Shown in pieces: positions 44,094 through 54,731 of a DNA stretch of 64,000 bases (its first letter is position 1; each line of letters opens with the position of its first letter). Under the pieces are notes generated by a model. That model did not search any database. It saw only the letters and a list, made by a program, of their open reading frames with translations, and was not told the origin of the DNA. This stretch comes from Paenibacillus rigui. Its GTDB lineage: Bacteria; Bacillota; Bacilli; Paenibacillales; NBRC-103111. The position numbers and the translations under genes were made by a program. The DNA is taken from positions 1 to 64,000 of the forward strand of contig NZ_NMQW01000003.1 in NCBI RefSeq assembly GCF_002234615.1, read 5' to 3'.

Positions 44094-45653
44094 ATGAAAA
44101 AACGGTCATGGATTTCTGCAGTGGGTGTAGTTGCATTGTCTGTAAGCGTAATCAGCGCTTGCTCTGGCGGTAAAGAGAATCCCAGTGGATCTGACCAGAA
44201 GAACGGCCAGGGAGGGAAGCTGGAGCCGGCCAAGCTGTCTATCATGATTCCTGACGGAGCACGAGTATGGAAGCCGGAGAGCCCGGTCATCGTCGAGCTG
44301 CAGAAGCGAACAAACACGATCATCGACGCTCAATTAGTTCCAGGCAACTCTCAGGACTATACCAATAAGTATAGTGTTTTGGCTGCTGCCGGCGATTTGC
44401 CGGATATCAGTAAGACCAACGGATTTGAATTCCAAAATTATGCGGATAGTGGAGTTTATCTGGAAATCTCGGATCTGGTGGAAAAGAATGCACCGAACCT
44501 GAAGTCCAAGATAAGTAAGGAAGCATGGGATCTTCTCAAGTATAAGGACAAAACCTTTGCGATTCCTTACGAGAACACACCAGGGAAAATCGTACCAGTA
44601 ATTCGGACCGACTGGCTGGAAGCGTTAGGTTTGAAACAGCCGAAAACACTGGAAGAATTCAAGGATGTCGTCACGAAGTTTACATTCAATGATCCTGATA
44701 AGAACGGAAAACAGGATACCTATGGAATTGGCGCAGGGTCAGGTGCCTGGCAAACGGATCTAATGATGATCTTCGGTGCTTTTGGAGCATTCCCGTTTCA
44801 GCATGAGATTAAGGACAACAAGGTTGTACCGCATATCATTACTCCGGAGTACAAACAGGCTATTGAGTATATCAAGGGACTATGGGATGCCAAAGTTATC
44901 GACCCTGATTTCTTTATTATCAAGTCGGATGCAGCGCAACAGAAAATCGCTCAAGGTAAGATCGGTACCTTTGAAGCATGGTGGTCCATAGGGCCCCAAG
45001 TTGTGACGCGTAATTTGAAAATGAAAGAAGTCGTACCAGGCGCCAAGTTGGATCCATTCACGCAGCTGGTCAAAGGTCCCAGCGGGAAAGCTTCTATGTT
45101 GTCCCTCGGGGAAATCGGCGGATCGATACAAATATCGTCCAATGCTAAGGATCCGGCGGCAGCGATCAAATTCCTTGATTATTTGGCTACGGACGAGGGT
45201 TGGGAGCTTTCCAGATTCGGGGTCAAAGGTCTCCACTACAATACAGTCGAAGAAGGTTTGTTGCCGGAAGGCAAGAAGGCCAGTGACGAGAAGTGGTTGG
45301 ACCCGCTCGGGCAGGTCATCTTCCGTACCGATCTGTTCAAAAAAGCTGCTGCTTCAGGCCAGTCGCCTGAACAAGTAGAGGACTACCAATTTATGAAGGC
45401 GGGGCTTGAATACCCGCTGTTCAATGATGCGCTTTACGGTTTACCTCAAACTGAAGAACAGAAGACCCTCGGTTCAGATTTGACCAAATACGAAAGAGAT
45501 ATGTTCATCAAGTTCGTAACTGGTTTAGAGCCGCTGAGCAATTGGGACAATTACGTAAGTGAGTGGAAGAAGAAAGGCGGCCAGAAAATTCTGGAGTCTC
45601 GCGTAGCGAAATACAACGAACTGAAAGGAACTAAGCTGTCCCCAGGTCTTTGA
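44094..45653 (+). CDS. Extracellular solute-binding lipoprotein, LipO-like (island importer)
   Basis: Lipid-anchored receptor, 519 residues. The signal peptide ends in VISAC (Cys 23), then a Gly/Ser/Asn-rich linker. The family-typical block DPDKNGKQDTYGIG is near residues 200-214. Here the lipoprotein gene follows the permeases, the reverse of the order at 1153 and 23030. AAAGGGAGATG precedes the ATG. The ligand is probably a fragment released by the secreted proteins encoded downstream. Confidence 0.92.
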   Translation: MKKRSWISAVGVVALSVSVISACSGGKENPSGSDQKNGQGGKLEPAKLSIMIPDGARVWKPESPVIVELQKRTNTIIDAQLVPGNSQDYTNKYSVLAAAGDLPDISKTNGFEFQNYADSGVYLEISDLVEKNAPNLKSKISKEAWDLLKYKDKTFAIPYENTPGKIVPVIRTDWLEALGLKQPKTLEEFKDVVTKFTFNDPDKNGKQDTYGIGAGSGAWQTDLMMIFGAFGAFPFQHEIKDNKVVPHIITPEYKQAIEYIKGLWDAKVIDPDFFIIKSDAAQQKIAQGKIGTFEAWWSIGPQVVTRNLKMKEVVPGAKLDPFTQLVKGPSGKASMLSLGEIGGSIQISSNAKDPAAAIKFLDYLATDEGWELSRFGVKGLHYNTVEEGLLPEGKKASDEKWLDPLGQVIFRTDLFKKAAASGQSPEQVEDYQFMKAGLEYPLFNDALYGLPQTEEQKTLGSDLTKYERDMFIKFVTGLEPLSNWDNYVSEWKKKGGQKILESRVAKYNELKGTKLSPGL

Positions 45654-45667
45654 GAGAAAGGCATATC

Positions 45668-45704
45668 AATAAATCCGTAGGAGTCAGTCTCCCGCGGATT
45701 TATT
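45668..45704 (+). terminator. Terminator-like stem after the island lipoprotein gene
   Basis: AATAAATCCG (45668-45677) pairs perfectly with CGGATTTATT (45695-45704). The T-rich descending arm stands in for a T-run, which is otherwise lacking. Confidence 0.55.
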
Positions 45705-45783
45705 CGTGGCTTGCCAGACTCCAAAGGCTTCTGTATCATAGATTTTACAATTTGTTGATACGTCAGGGGAGGTAAACATAATC

Positions 45784-48108
45784 GTGAAAAGATGGGGGTT
45801 TATCCGGGGAAATCGGCTGGAATACTTTGTTTATCTTCTTCTGTTGTCATCCTTGCTGATTATATTATTTGGCAGTGCTATCTATTATTATACTTCAGAG
45901 AAGCTTGCCAATGAGGCTATTCAGAATAATAGCAATACGCTCCAGTTGCTGAGAAATGCTCAGGAAACTGTTCTGAATGAAGTGGATAGGTCTCTCGAGA
46001 GCATCTTTTTTGATTCTGTTTACGCCTCATTCAATGAATATTATGAGAATCAGGATATTCTGATGATGATCGATGTGCAGAAGAAGCTGGATAATATTGT
46101 TTTCCTTAATAAATATATTCATTCCCTCTATTTGGTGTATCCCGGCTATAATCGTGTATTGGGCGATCAAACAGGTGTACAGTCAATCGAGGACTTTAAC
46201 GACCGAAGATTTATCTCCGAGATGCTTAGTACCCCGAATCCCAGGGGAGAAGTCATGACCCGGAAGTTAAAGGGGAGTTGGGATGTTGAGGCGCAAGATG
46301 TGATCACGCTGGTCAAGACGATCCCGCTAGTCTCCCAAAGCCCAACTGCATACCTGGTTGTTAATGTCAAGGCTTCCTATCTGTTAGGTACTCTTAATAT
46401 GATCAACACGAATGATAATGCTCGAATTATGGTTATGAATCGCACAGGACGATTGATTGCGGAGAAGTCCAGTCAAGCAACAGCTATTCAGTCTGAGTTA
46501 TCTGAACGATTAGCGAACGGTGAACTAGTTGAAAACGGGTACCAAATACTTGGTTCCAAGACAAAGGGGACACTCGTTTCTTACGTAGCATCTAAACGTC
46601 ATGATTGGATGTTCCTCTACACCATTCCTATGTCGGAAGTAACCGGGAGTATCCGGCTATGGGGGCAGACCCTGTTCTTTATATGGTTGGTCATGACAGT
46701 GCTCGGTATCTTGGGATCTTATCTGTTATCAGGTCGGATATTGACTCCGATCCGACGAATGCTCACATTGCTCCGATCCGAAAGCAGCTTGGCGGAGATT
46801 CCGCCCGCCGCCAAGGAGACCTCGCAGTTGGAGATGAATATTCATTCGATACTCCATCGAACAAGGAATATGGAGGAAATGCTGCAGTCCTACGAGGCAG
46901 ATATTCGAAAGCGTTTCTTGCATGGTTTGCTGGAGGGGAAACAGGAAGCGGATGATGGAAAGCTGACAGAGACTTTCCGCTATTACGGACACGAAATGAA
47001 TGAAGAAAGCTGGTATACTGCGCTGCTGGTATCCATGGATCAATACACCAAATATTGCAAGGAGCATTCGGAGAAGGAACGAAATACCCTGTTCTTGAAA
47101 CTTGCTCATGCGATAGAGATGGAGGTTCTGTCGGTATCCCGAGGCTTCGTGCTAGAGCTTGACTCCGGGCAGATTGCAGCCGTGCTGCTTCTGAATAACG
47201 AAATCGATTCGGAGGAAGTAGAGCAGTTGACAAAGGAGACTGCCCAGCGGCTGCATGCATTAATGAATACGAATACGGAGGGTCTCTACACATTTACGAT
47301 TGGAGTGAGCAAGGCTCAACAAGGTTTACGTGATATCAGCCTTGCCTATTACGAAGCCCAGAGCGCAGTTCATGACAAGATCATCTATGGCGGCAATTCC
47401 GTAAATTTCTATAACGATGTCAAGACGAGGAACGAGATGATTCTTTATCCGTATGCTATCGAGAAGAAAATACTGGTTGCGTTGAAATCGGGGGATGAAG
47501 CGGGTACCCGGCAAGCCTTAGATGAATTTGGCCTGTACGTCCTAGATATGGCTCCCTATAATCGGGGAATTATCAAGTACTACTTTATTCAACTTTATTC
47601 ATCTTCACTCAAGTGCGTGTTCGAGATTAATCCGGATCTAGTAGCGACGTTGGAGTTTACGCATAGCCTAGAGTTGATGGAAATGGACACAATTCCGGAC
47701 ATGCTAGGTTACTTGCAGCAATTTTATCTTGTCATTTTCCAATACATGTCCACCAAACGCAACGCCAAGAATCAAGAGCTTTCCGATGCGATTTGCAATT
47801 ATATCCGCGCCAATCTGAGCAAAGACTTGTCTCAAGACCGGATTGGAGAATTGTTTGGCGTAAGCGCTTCCCACCTTAGGAAGGTGTTTAAGGAGGAGAA
47901 GGGGCAGACTCTTAAAGATTTCATTCAAAATGTACGTTTGGAACAGGCGAAGAGACTTTTGGAGAATCCGAATAACAAAATTGCGGATATTGCCGAGAAA
48001 GTCGGGTACTTGTCATCCCAATCGTTTGCCCGCGCTTTTCGTCAAGAAACGGGTTTAACCTCTGGGGAGTATAGGGATAACTATCTTAGGGAAAATCAAG
48101 GAACTTAA
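45784..48108 (+). CDS. Membrane-bound AraC regulator (island)
   Basis: One-component transmembrane regulator, 774 residues. TM1 is at about 15-35, an extracellular sensor at 36-295, TM2 at 296-318, a linker and middle region next, then a C-terminal AraC helix-turn-helix (about 665-765, ending GLTSGEYR). The GTG at 45784 has GGGGAGGT about ten bases upstream. It sits between the importer and the two secreted-protein genes and probably activates both on sensing their product. It is less GC-rich than the core genes. Confidence 0.9.
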   Translation: MKRWGFIRGNRLEYFVYLLLLSSLLIILFGSAIYYYTSEKLANEAIQNNSNTLQLLRNAQETVLNEVDRSLESIFFDSVYASFNEYYENQDILMMIDVQKKLDNIVFLNKYIHSLYLVYPGYNRVLGDQTGVQSIEDFNDRRFISEMLSTPNPRGEVMTRKLKGSWDVEAQDVITLVKTIPLVSQSPTAYLVVNVKASYLLGTLNMINTNDNARIMVMNRTGRLIAEKSSQATAIQSELSERLANGELVENGYQILGSKTKGTLVSYVASKRHDWMFLYTIPMSEVTGSIRLWGQTLFFIWLVMTVLGILGSYLLSGRILTPIRRMLTLLRSESSLAEIPPAAKETSQLEMNIHSILHRTRNMEEMLQSYEADIRKRFLHGLLEGKQEADDGKLTETFRYYGHEMNEESWYTALLVSMDQYTKYCKEHSEKERNTLFLKLAHAIEMEVLSVSRGFVLELDSGQIAAVLLLNNEIDSEEVEQLTKETAQRLHALMNTNTEGLYTFTIGVSKAQQGLRDISLAYYEAQSAVHDKIIYGGNSVNFYNDVKTRNEMILYPYAIEKKILVALKSGDEAGTRQALDEFGLYVLDMAPYNRGIIKYYFIQLYSSSLKCVFEINPDLVATLEFTHSLELMEMDTIPDMLGYLQQFYLVIFQYMSTKRNAKNQELSDAICNYIRANLSKDLSQDRIGELFGVSASHLRKVFKEEKGQTLKDFIQNVRLEQAKRLLENPNNKIADIAEKVGYLSSQSFARAFRQETGLTSGEYRDNYLRENQGT

Positions 48109-48168
48109 GGACAAAATGAAAGCGCAAACAATGCAAATAACTAGTTCACCTGAAAGGTGGGGGATAGA

Positions 48169-51156
48169 ATGAGAGATTTTGTAACGATAAAACATTTGAT
48201 ATTGCTGATAGTCATAAGTTTGGTCTTGAACAACCTAACAAGTTTACTTGTGCAGGCAGCGGATCATGCAGAAAGCATGCTTAGCGAGGATTTCGGCGAA
48301 TATATAAACAATATGCCCATTCCTAATACGCAACCAAGTCCTTGGCAGGAAATTGGCAATCAAAATGAAGGAACCAAGGTGATCGTTAATGGCAGTGAAA
48401 ACTACGGTTGGGTAAAGAGTACAAATGCAGGTTCGGACAAGGCGAAACCGACTTATGTGAAGAATAAGACTTTGGTTTTTAAAAATGGAGCTAAATATAG
48501 TTTAGAAGGACGCATTAAAGTGCAAACCGTTGGAGGAGGGGGACTATTTTTTGCATTATCTGCTTTTAATGGGAATGACCGAATCACGGATATTGCGCCT
48601 ATTCGATTTGCTTCCGGTAATCAGGTGCAAAACGCCAATGGACAAAAAATTGCAGATTATATGTTGGGTGAATGGTATAACATTGCTTTGGAACTTGATT
48701 TTACAACAGGAACGCAAAAAAAATATACAATATCTCTTAATGGAAAACAATATGGACCTTATAACTTTCCGTCAAATGTACAAATTGATACTTATACAGT
48801 GAAGTATTTAGCGATTACAGCAAGTCGTAATACAACAACTACTGCCGAAACAGAAGCGTTAATTGATTATATAAGAGTAGCTCCCAAATATAATTATGCA
48901 TTTCCAGAGCCTATTGCTTCATGGGATGAGAATGTAAAGGCAGGACAGCGAGAAGCTGCAAATAAACTGATGAAAGACATAAATAATGCAATTAGCAGCG
49001 GTCAAAAAACATTTATGATACCCGCTGGAAATTATCGGTTCAATAATAGCACCAAATTTTATTTCAAACAACTTCTTGATTTTACAATAGAAGCAAATGG
49101 CGAGGTTACTTTTTGGAATGAAGCTCCGGCCTCGCAAGCCATCTATTTTGACCAATGCAAGAACGTTACATTGAAAGGAATAACCATTGATTATGATCCT
49201 TTGCCAACCTCGCAGGGAGATGTTATTGAAATTAACACAGTTAATAAGTATATCGTGGTTAGAATCGATGATGGTTTTCCGATTCTAGATGACAGTTGGA
49301 TTCAAGGAACGGCGGGAAATAATATGAGAGCCATTTTTTATGCTGCGGATGGATCTCGCCAAAAAGGCATGATGGATTGGGCAAAAACTATTGAACGCGT
49401 TGAAGGAAAAACAAATGAATTCCGTGTTAGGTTTGTTAATAACGCAATATTTAATAATAATTGCAATATAGTGATTGGGGACAAATATATATTTGCATGG
49501 AATAGAGGAATTGTGATCTATTCGACAAACAGCGAAAAAATGACTTTTGAAGATATTACTATCTATGCATCACCGGGTTTTGGTGTCCATGAACTGTATG
49601 GAAATGGTGGTAATACCTATAAAAGGATAAAAATGATACGGCGTCCCGGAACGAAAAGATTTCTCGTATCTAATACCGATGCTTTTCATTCATGGATGGT
49701 AAAAAACGGACCGTTGGTAGAAGATTCCGAGTTTTCTCATGCAGGAGATGACCTCTCTAATGTCCATGGTTTCTTCAGTATGGTCTATGATCAACCGGCG
49801 CCTGATGAAATTCGTGTAGTAACTGTAAATATTGTTGATTTTTTGAAGGGTTCATCCGTTGATTTTTACGATTTTGAATCCCTAAAGTACTTGGATCGAG
49901 CGGAAATCATTGACATGAAGCAAATCGAAGATCCTACCCTGATAGAAAATGCCAAAAAATTTAACACATTGGCAAGGATGCAGACCGGCTATGATGTAAC
50001 GAATTTATATAGGGGTTCGATGTATACCTTGAAACTGGATAAACCGGTCAAAGTAAGAACTTTTGATATGTTGAACAGTCAGGATCAAATGGGCAAGGGC
50101 GCCGTGTTCAGGAATAATTATTATCATGATGGGTTTGCCAATGGTGTAAGAGTGATCAGTACCAATGCAATAGTAGAAAATAACAGAATTGAACGCACAG
50201 CACACGCAGGTGTGCTAGTAAGCGGAAAACGATATTGGATGGAATCTGCAATACCAAGCAATGTTTTGGTTAAAGGAAATCAAATTTCAGATACCAATAT
50301 ACTTCTGAGTAATAGACACTATTTAATTGGGGGTATTACAGTTTTAAATGATACGGATATTTTATCCAAAGAAAAGCCAAGCTCTAATATTGATATTATT
50401 GGAAATACGATTACAAATCCATCATTGGTTGGCATTTATATGTCAAATGCAAGAAATAGTAGAATAGAAGGAAACAGGGTTATTCATCCGTATAGTGATC
50501 CGACTCCCAATAATCAAGGAACCGTATACGGTTTTCATCCTGCTCCATCATATGGTATTTATGTTACCGCTGCGACGAATATAACCTTATTCAACAATAA
50601 AGTGGAGGGTATGCCTGCAACTATGTCAGGAGACATTGGGATTGCCGACTATACCGATGGAATTATATATGTATCTGCTTACATATTAAATAAAATTGAT
50701 AATGCTGTAGTGATGTATAACGGAAGCGGGGATGCCTATGTCAATGGAACAAGGACGCAGATTGATGGGGGATCTACAGACAAATCCCCGGTTTTTGCAG
50801 GAGGAATTGCCTTTGTGCCTGCCAAGTTTGTATCTGAGAAGCTGGGGGCTTCGGTGCAATGGAACGGGTCCAATACATCCATGAGTATTTCTTATAAAGA
50901 CAAAAACATTGTCCTGAATGAAGGAGATACAAATATGGTGGTCAATGGACAAACAATGGATATGGGAGTTGTGCCGTTAAAAGCAGGTACAGAATTGCTG
51001 ATACCGGTTGAACAACTGGCAGAGGCGCTTGGAAAAAGTTATGTAAAGGACGATAAAGGCTTAATAATGATAGGAAATACAATTGATTTTACCAATGAGT
51101 CGGCGGTTGTTGATGAGATAGTGAAACTGTACAGTTATGGAGGAATGAGAGGGTGA
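48169..51156 (+). CDS. Secreted parallel beta-helix protein with copper-amine-oxidase-like C-terminal domain
   Basis: 995 residues. A signal peptide (to about residue 30) is followed by an N-terminal beta-sandwich-like region (about 40-240) and a long right-handed beta-helix (about 255-860). The helix is seen as repeating N-G-N-x-I/V strands such as NVTLKGITIDYDP, RIEGNRVIHPY and NITLFNNKVEG. A C-terminal stalk-type domain of the copper amine oxidase N-terminal family (about 865-985) follows. Beta-helix proteins of this sort are often polysaccharide lyases or hydrolases; no catalytic triad was identified. ATG at 48169 follows AAGGTGGGGGAT. Strikingly AT-rich codon use marks it as foreign. Its stop overlaps the next start. 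Confidence 0.8.
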   Translation: MRDFVTIKHLILLIVISLVLNNLTSLLVQAADHAESMLSEDFGEYINNMPIPNTQPSPWQEIGNQNEGTKVIVNGSENYGWVKSTNAGSDKAKPTYVKNKTLVFKNGAKYSLEGRIKVQTVGGGGLFFALSAFNGNDRITDIAPIRFASGNQVQNANGQKIADYMLGEWYNIALELDFTTGTQKKYTISLNGKQYGPYNFPSNVQIDTYTVKYLAITASRNTTTTAETEALIDYIRVAPKYNYAFPEPIASWDENVKAGQREAANKLMKDINNAISSGQKTFMIPAGNYRFNNSTKFYFKQLLDFTIEANGEVTFWNEAPASQAIYFDQCKNVTLKGITIDYDPLPTSQGDVIEINTVNKYIVVRIDDGFPILDDSWIQGTAGNNMRAIFYAADGSRQKGMMDWAKTIERVEGKTNEFRVRFVNNAIFNNNCNIVIGDKYIFAWNRGIVIYSTNSEKMTFEDITIYASPGFGVHELYGNGGNTYKRIKMIRRPGTKRFLVSNTDAFHSWMVKNGPLVEDSEFSHAGDDLSNVHGFFSMVYDQPAPDEIRVVTVNIVDFLKGSSVDFYDFESLKYLDRAEIIDMKQIEDPTLIENAKKFNTLARMQTGYDVTNLYRGSMYTLKLDKPVKVRTFDMLNSQDQMGKGAVFRNNYYHDGFANGVRVISTNAIVENNRIERTAHAGVLVSGKRYWMESAIPSNVLVKGNQISDTNILLSNRHYLIGGITVLNDTDILSKEKPSSNIDIIGNTITNPSLVGIYMSNARNSRIEGNRVIHPYSDPTPNNQGTVYGFHPAPSYGIYVTAATNITLFNNKVEGMPATMSGDIGIADYTDGIIYVSAYILNKIDNAVVMYNGSGDAYVNGTRTQIDGGSTDKSPVFAGGIAFVPAKFVSEKLGASVQWNGSNTSMSISYKDKNIVLNEGDTNMVVNGQTMDMGVVPLKAGTELLIPVEQLAEALGKSYVKDDKGLIMIGNTIDFTNESAVVDEIVKLYSYGGMRG

Positions 51157-53888
51157 AGCATAGTAGAGCTTTTTGCATCCAAAAGCTAGTATTGATATTT
51201 GTTTTGTTGGCAGCGATGATCATACCTTCTACTGTATATGCGGCGCCATATGACATAGCAGCCAATTTTGATCGTAATGGCGATTTTGGAGGATGGGTTA
51301 TTGAAGGAAACGGACATGCCAGCGGGGTTGTTTCAGACGGAAATTTGAATCTTACGGTGAAGAATGACAATCCGGGTTTAATACGGCCGCATAATGGAAC
51401 TGCTTCTCATATCAATTCAGGGAGATACAGACAAATTAAGATTAAAATGAAAAATAACACAGCTGCGACCAAAGGAGCTGTAGCTTGGAGAATTGATGGA
51501 GCGATGGTCGGTTCTTTTCCATATACGTCAGGAGGCTTTCTGGTTGAGAATACGATATATTTTGACATCAAGCCTAATGATCAGGATTATACGGAATATA
51601 GCATTGATCTTAGTTCCATACCTAACTGGAAAGCCTATATAGAGGCTTTAAGAATTTCTCCTGCACAAGGCGTTGCAAGTGGAACTGTGAATATCGATTA
51701 TATAAAGATCGTTGATTCTGACGATCTTCCTGCAGCCCCGGTTCCTAGAAGGGCAACTGATAAAACAAAATATCAAGCGGGAAAAGTAGATGAGGCTATC
51801 CATATTGATGGAAAATTAGATGAAGACTATTGGAAATCGGCAACAAAGGCAAGGTTAAGTAAAAATCTGCGCAATAGAAATCCGGAAGCAAGCTATTTCA
51901 TGGTTGGATGGGATGATAACAACTTATATGTAGGTTTTATGGCAAAAGATGAGGTGAATGTTGCCAATTCACAACCTAGTGTCTGGGAAGATGATGCGAT
52001 GGAATTGTTTATTGACGGTGGCAATGAAAAAAGTCCTCAGTATGATGCAAATGATAGGCAGTATATCATTGGAAGACAATATGAAGGTATTTATAGTGAC
52101 GGAAAGAGTGCTAAATTTAATTCAACCGGGGTGAAATTTGCAAAGCAGGAGGTAGTAGGAGGTTGGAGTATTGAGATGGCAATACCGTTCTCGAATCTCG
52201 GAGTTGTTCCAGTGATGGGCGCTAGGCTTGGCCTGGATGTACTTTATGATGATGATGATGGTTTGTTTCATGATTCTGTTTTGTGTGATTATAAAACGAT
52301 CTGGGCAGGAACAAAAAACAATTCTAAAGATACAACTGCATTTGGTGAGATTACATTATCGCAAAGCCCGATAACCGTTCAGGAATTGGTGAAAAATAAG
52401 ATTAGTAATGTTATGGCATTAAAAGTTGGAAGTTCAATTGCTTATCAAAACGGTATAAAAACACAAATTGATGTTGAAAAAAATCACATTACGCCTATTG
52501 TTCAAGATGGCACTACATGGGTACCGTTGAAATTTATAGCGGAAGGATTTGGTGCGAAAACAGAGTGGGATGCAACGACGTCGGGAATGAAAATAGTTGT
52601 TGGCGATAAGGTCATAAAGATGAAAATTGGCAATCATACCATTTACGTAGATGGGCAAGGGTACTATATCAGCAGCGCTCCCCAGCTAATAGGTGAAGAA
52701 ACACTTGTACCGCTCGGAGTGCTGAGTGAGATGATCGGTCAAGATATTTTCTTGGATAATAGCGGGCTTATAGTTGTAGGAGCAGATCGTGAGTTTATTG
52801 ATAACGACACAGAAGGCTCGTTACTTCATGAAATTCTTAATCTTTTTACGGCGCCTCCGGTCATCACGGGAGTATTCCTCACGCCGCCGAACGGAAACGG
52901 CTGGTTCAACGGGGACGTGACGGTACATTTTGCCGTCTACGATAACGGATCGGGGGTGGCCTCGGTTACTCCAGATATTATCGTATCGACGGAAGGGAGG
53001 AACCAGACCGTAACGGGGACGGCTGTCGATGAGGCAGGCAATCAGGTCAGTACTGAGATCCGTAACATCCATATCGATAAAACGAAGCCGGAGACAAGCA
53101 GCGCCTTATCGCCTTCCGCTCCGGATGGAATGAACGGCTGGTATACGCAACCGGTCACGCTTCAGCTCACGGGAGCGGACCAACTTTCCGGCGTAGCCGA
53201 GACTGTCTACAGTGCGGACGGCGGCACGAACTGGCAGCTGTACTCGGGGCCGGTCACGTTTCGTCAGGATGGCCGATACTCGATCAGTTACCGTTCGACC
53301 GACCTGGCGGACAATCAAGAGCTTCCTAAAACGATCCGCTTTCAACTGGACAGCTCCGCTCCGTCAATCTCGGTTGCTTCGCCGATCGCAGGTCGCAGTT
53401 ACTTGGATTCCGGCGGTTTGGCGGTACAGTATACATTGTCGGACGTGTTGTCCGGGGTTGACGCCGGCAAGGCCGCCGTAACGCTGAATGAACAACCTGT
53501 TCCGCTGGGAGCCGTCATCCCTCTTTATACGCTGCCGCTTGGCCCGAACACCGTGAAAATATCGTCTGGCGATATGGCAGGGAACGTGGGGGACGTAACG
53601 GTAACCTTTTCGACTTACGCCAATCTGGATTCGTTGCATGCGTTAGTTGCGCGGTTTGCGGATATGAAATGGATCGATAACGCAGGCATTGCCAATAGTT
53701 TGCAAAGAAAACTGGATCATGGCGATTTGCGGGAATTTATGCGCGAAGTTCAAGCCCAAAGCGGTAAACATATCTCAAGCGCATCGTCTGCCTACATGCT
53801 GAGGGATGCTCAATTCATCCTCGATGTATTAACGGATTTGGTCAATCAATATACAAATAATAAATCAATCGATGGACCGGAAACATGA
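51153..53888 (+). CDS. Secreted mosaic protein: CBM9, stalk, Ig-like and FIMAH domains
   Basis: 911 residues, signal peptide to about 30. Domains: an N-terminal carbohydrate-binding-like region (35-190), a CBM9-like domain (about 205-400, with IDGKLDEDYWKSA and EDDAMELFIDGG), and a copper amine oxidase N-terminal-like stalk (about 422-546) related to the one in the previous gene. Ig-like repeats with DNGSGV, DQLSGV and DVLSGV loops (about 565-820) and a FIMAH domain (about 826-900) complete it. Coding DNA is AT-rich to about 52845, then abruptly GC-rich to the end. The GTG start overlaps the upstream stop (GTGA). Role inferred: glycan binding at the cell surface. Confidence 0.82.
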   Translation: MKHSRAFCIQKLVLIFVLLAAMIIPSTVYAAPYDIAANFDRNGDFGGWVIEGNGHASGVVSDGNLNLTVKNDNPGLIRPHNGTASHINSGRYRQIKIKMKNNTAATKGAVAWRIDGAMVGSFPYTSGGFLVENTIYFDIKPNDQDYTEYSIDLSSIPNWKAYIEALRISPAQGVASGTVNIDYIKIVDSDDLPAAPVPRRATDKTKYQAGKVDEAIHIDGKLDEDYWKSATKARLSKNLRNRNPEASYFMVGWDDNNLYVGFMAKDEVNVANSQPSVWEDDAMELFIDGGNEKSPQYDANDRQYIIGRQYEGIYSDGKSAKFNSTGVKFAKQEVVGGWSIEMAIPFSNLGVVPVMGARLGLDVLYDDDDGLFHDSVLCDYKTIWAGTKNNSKDTTAFGEITLSQSPITVQELVKNKISNVMALKVGSSIAYQNGIKTQIDVEKNHITPIVQDGTTWVPLKFIAEGFGAKTEWDATTSGMKIVVGDKVIKMKIGNHTIYVDGQGYYISSAPQLIGEETLVPLGVLSEMIGQDIFLDNSGLIVVGADREFIDNDTEGSLLHEILNLFTAPPVITGVFLTPPNGNGWFNGDVTVHFAVYDNGSGVASVTPDIIVSTEGRNQTVTGTAVDEAGNQVSTEIRNIHIDKTKPETSSALSPSAPDGMNGWYTQPVTLQLTGADQLSGVAETVYSADGGTNWQLYSGPVTFRQDGRYSISYRSTDLADNQELPKTIRFQLDSSAPSISVASPIAGRSYLDSGGLAVQYTLSDVLSGVDAGKAAVTLNEQPVPLGAVIPLYTLPLGPNTVKISSGDMAGNVGDVTVTFSTYANLDSLHALVARFADMKWIDNAGIANSLQRKLDHGDLREFMREVQAQSGKHISSASSAYMLRDAQFILDVLTDLVNQYTNNKSIDGPET

Positions 53889-53923
53889 AGGAAGGACCGG
53901 ACACCTTACGATTTGGGGAAAAC

Positions 53924-53965
53924 GAAAAAAAACGCACCTGCTGGTAGAAGGCCGCTCCAGGTGTC
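53924..53965 (-). terminator. Terminator-like hairpin reading on the minus strand
   Basis: CACCTG (53935-53940) and CAGGTG (53958-53963) form a stem followed, on the minus strand, by a T8 run. No minus-strand gene ends here, so it may be a relic of an excised or truncated neighbour, or it may act on both strands. Confidence 0.4.
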
Positions 53966-54035
53966 TTGCTGTTAAAGCGATAGCTTTAGCATATCAGACA
54001 GCTACACTTACTTATCCGAGTTTTGAAATTATTGA

Positions 54036-54731
54036 ATTGCTAAAGGTATTGGTTATGAAACAGCAAGACAATTGGGGAACATGGGGTATGAGATTTTAAT
54101 AGGAGCAAGAAGCGAAGAAAAGGGACATGAGGCCGTAAAGTTATTGGAAACGGAGAACAATAAAGCTAAAACAGTTGTTCTTGATGTCACAAACCCCAGC
54201 TCCGTTCTATCCGCAGTAGAATGGATTGAACAAGAATATGGATACCTTGATATCTTGATTAATAATGCAGGCGTATTTTTTGAAGGCAACACACCTCCAA
54301 GTGAATTGGAACTGTCCGTTCTCAAAAGAACATATGAAACAAACGTTTTCGGTGTATTTTCTGTCACTAAAGCAATACTTCCATTGCTCAAAAAATCTTC
54401 CGCCGGAAGAATCGTCAATCTTTCTAGCGGATTAGGTTCCTTGAATTTGAATTCTAACCCAACGTCGGAATTTTATAATGTGAATTCGCTCGCCTACAAT
54501 AGTTCCAAAACGGCCGTAAATGCTTTAACTGTTCTCTTTGCTAAAGAATTAAGAGATACTCCTATTAAATTCAACTCGGTTTGTCCAGGATTTACAGCTA
54601 CCGATTTAAATGGTAATAGTGGCTATCGTACAGTCGAACAAGCAGCTTCTAGTGTTGTGAAGCTTGCGACAATCAATAATGATGGTCCAACTGGTGGCTT
54701 TTTTGATGAAAATGGAGTCGTGCCTTGGTAA
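54036..54731 (+). pseudogene. Short-chain dehydrogenase/reductase, 5'-truncated
   Basis: The frame is open from 54036, right after a TGA, and reads IAKGIGYETARQLGNMGYE, so it keeps the second half of the TGxxxGIG cofactor motif but lacks the first beta strand and start codon. The rest is intact: NNAG (about position 54259), the catalytic Tyr-x3-Lys as YNSSK (near 54499), and a C-terminal PGFTATDLNG block. The only in-frame start, TTG 54072, has no ribosome site. Relatives are about 230-245 residues. It is most likely inactive, cut by the event that joined it to the island. Confidence 0.7.
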
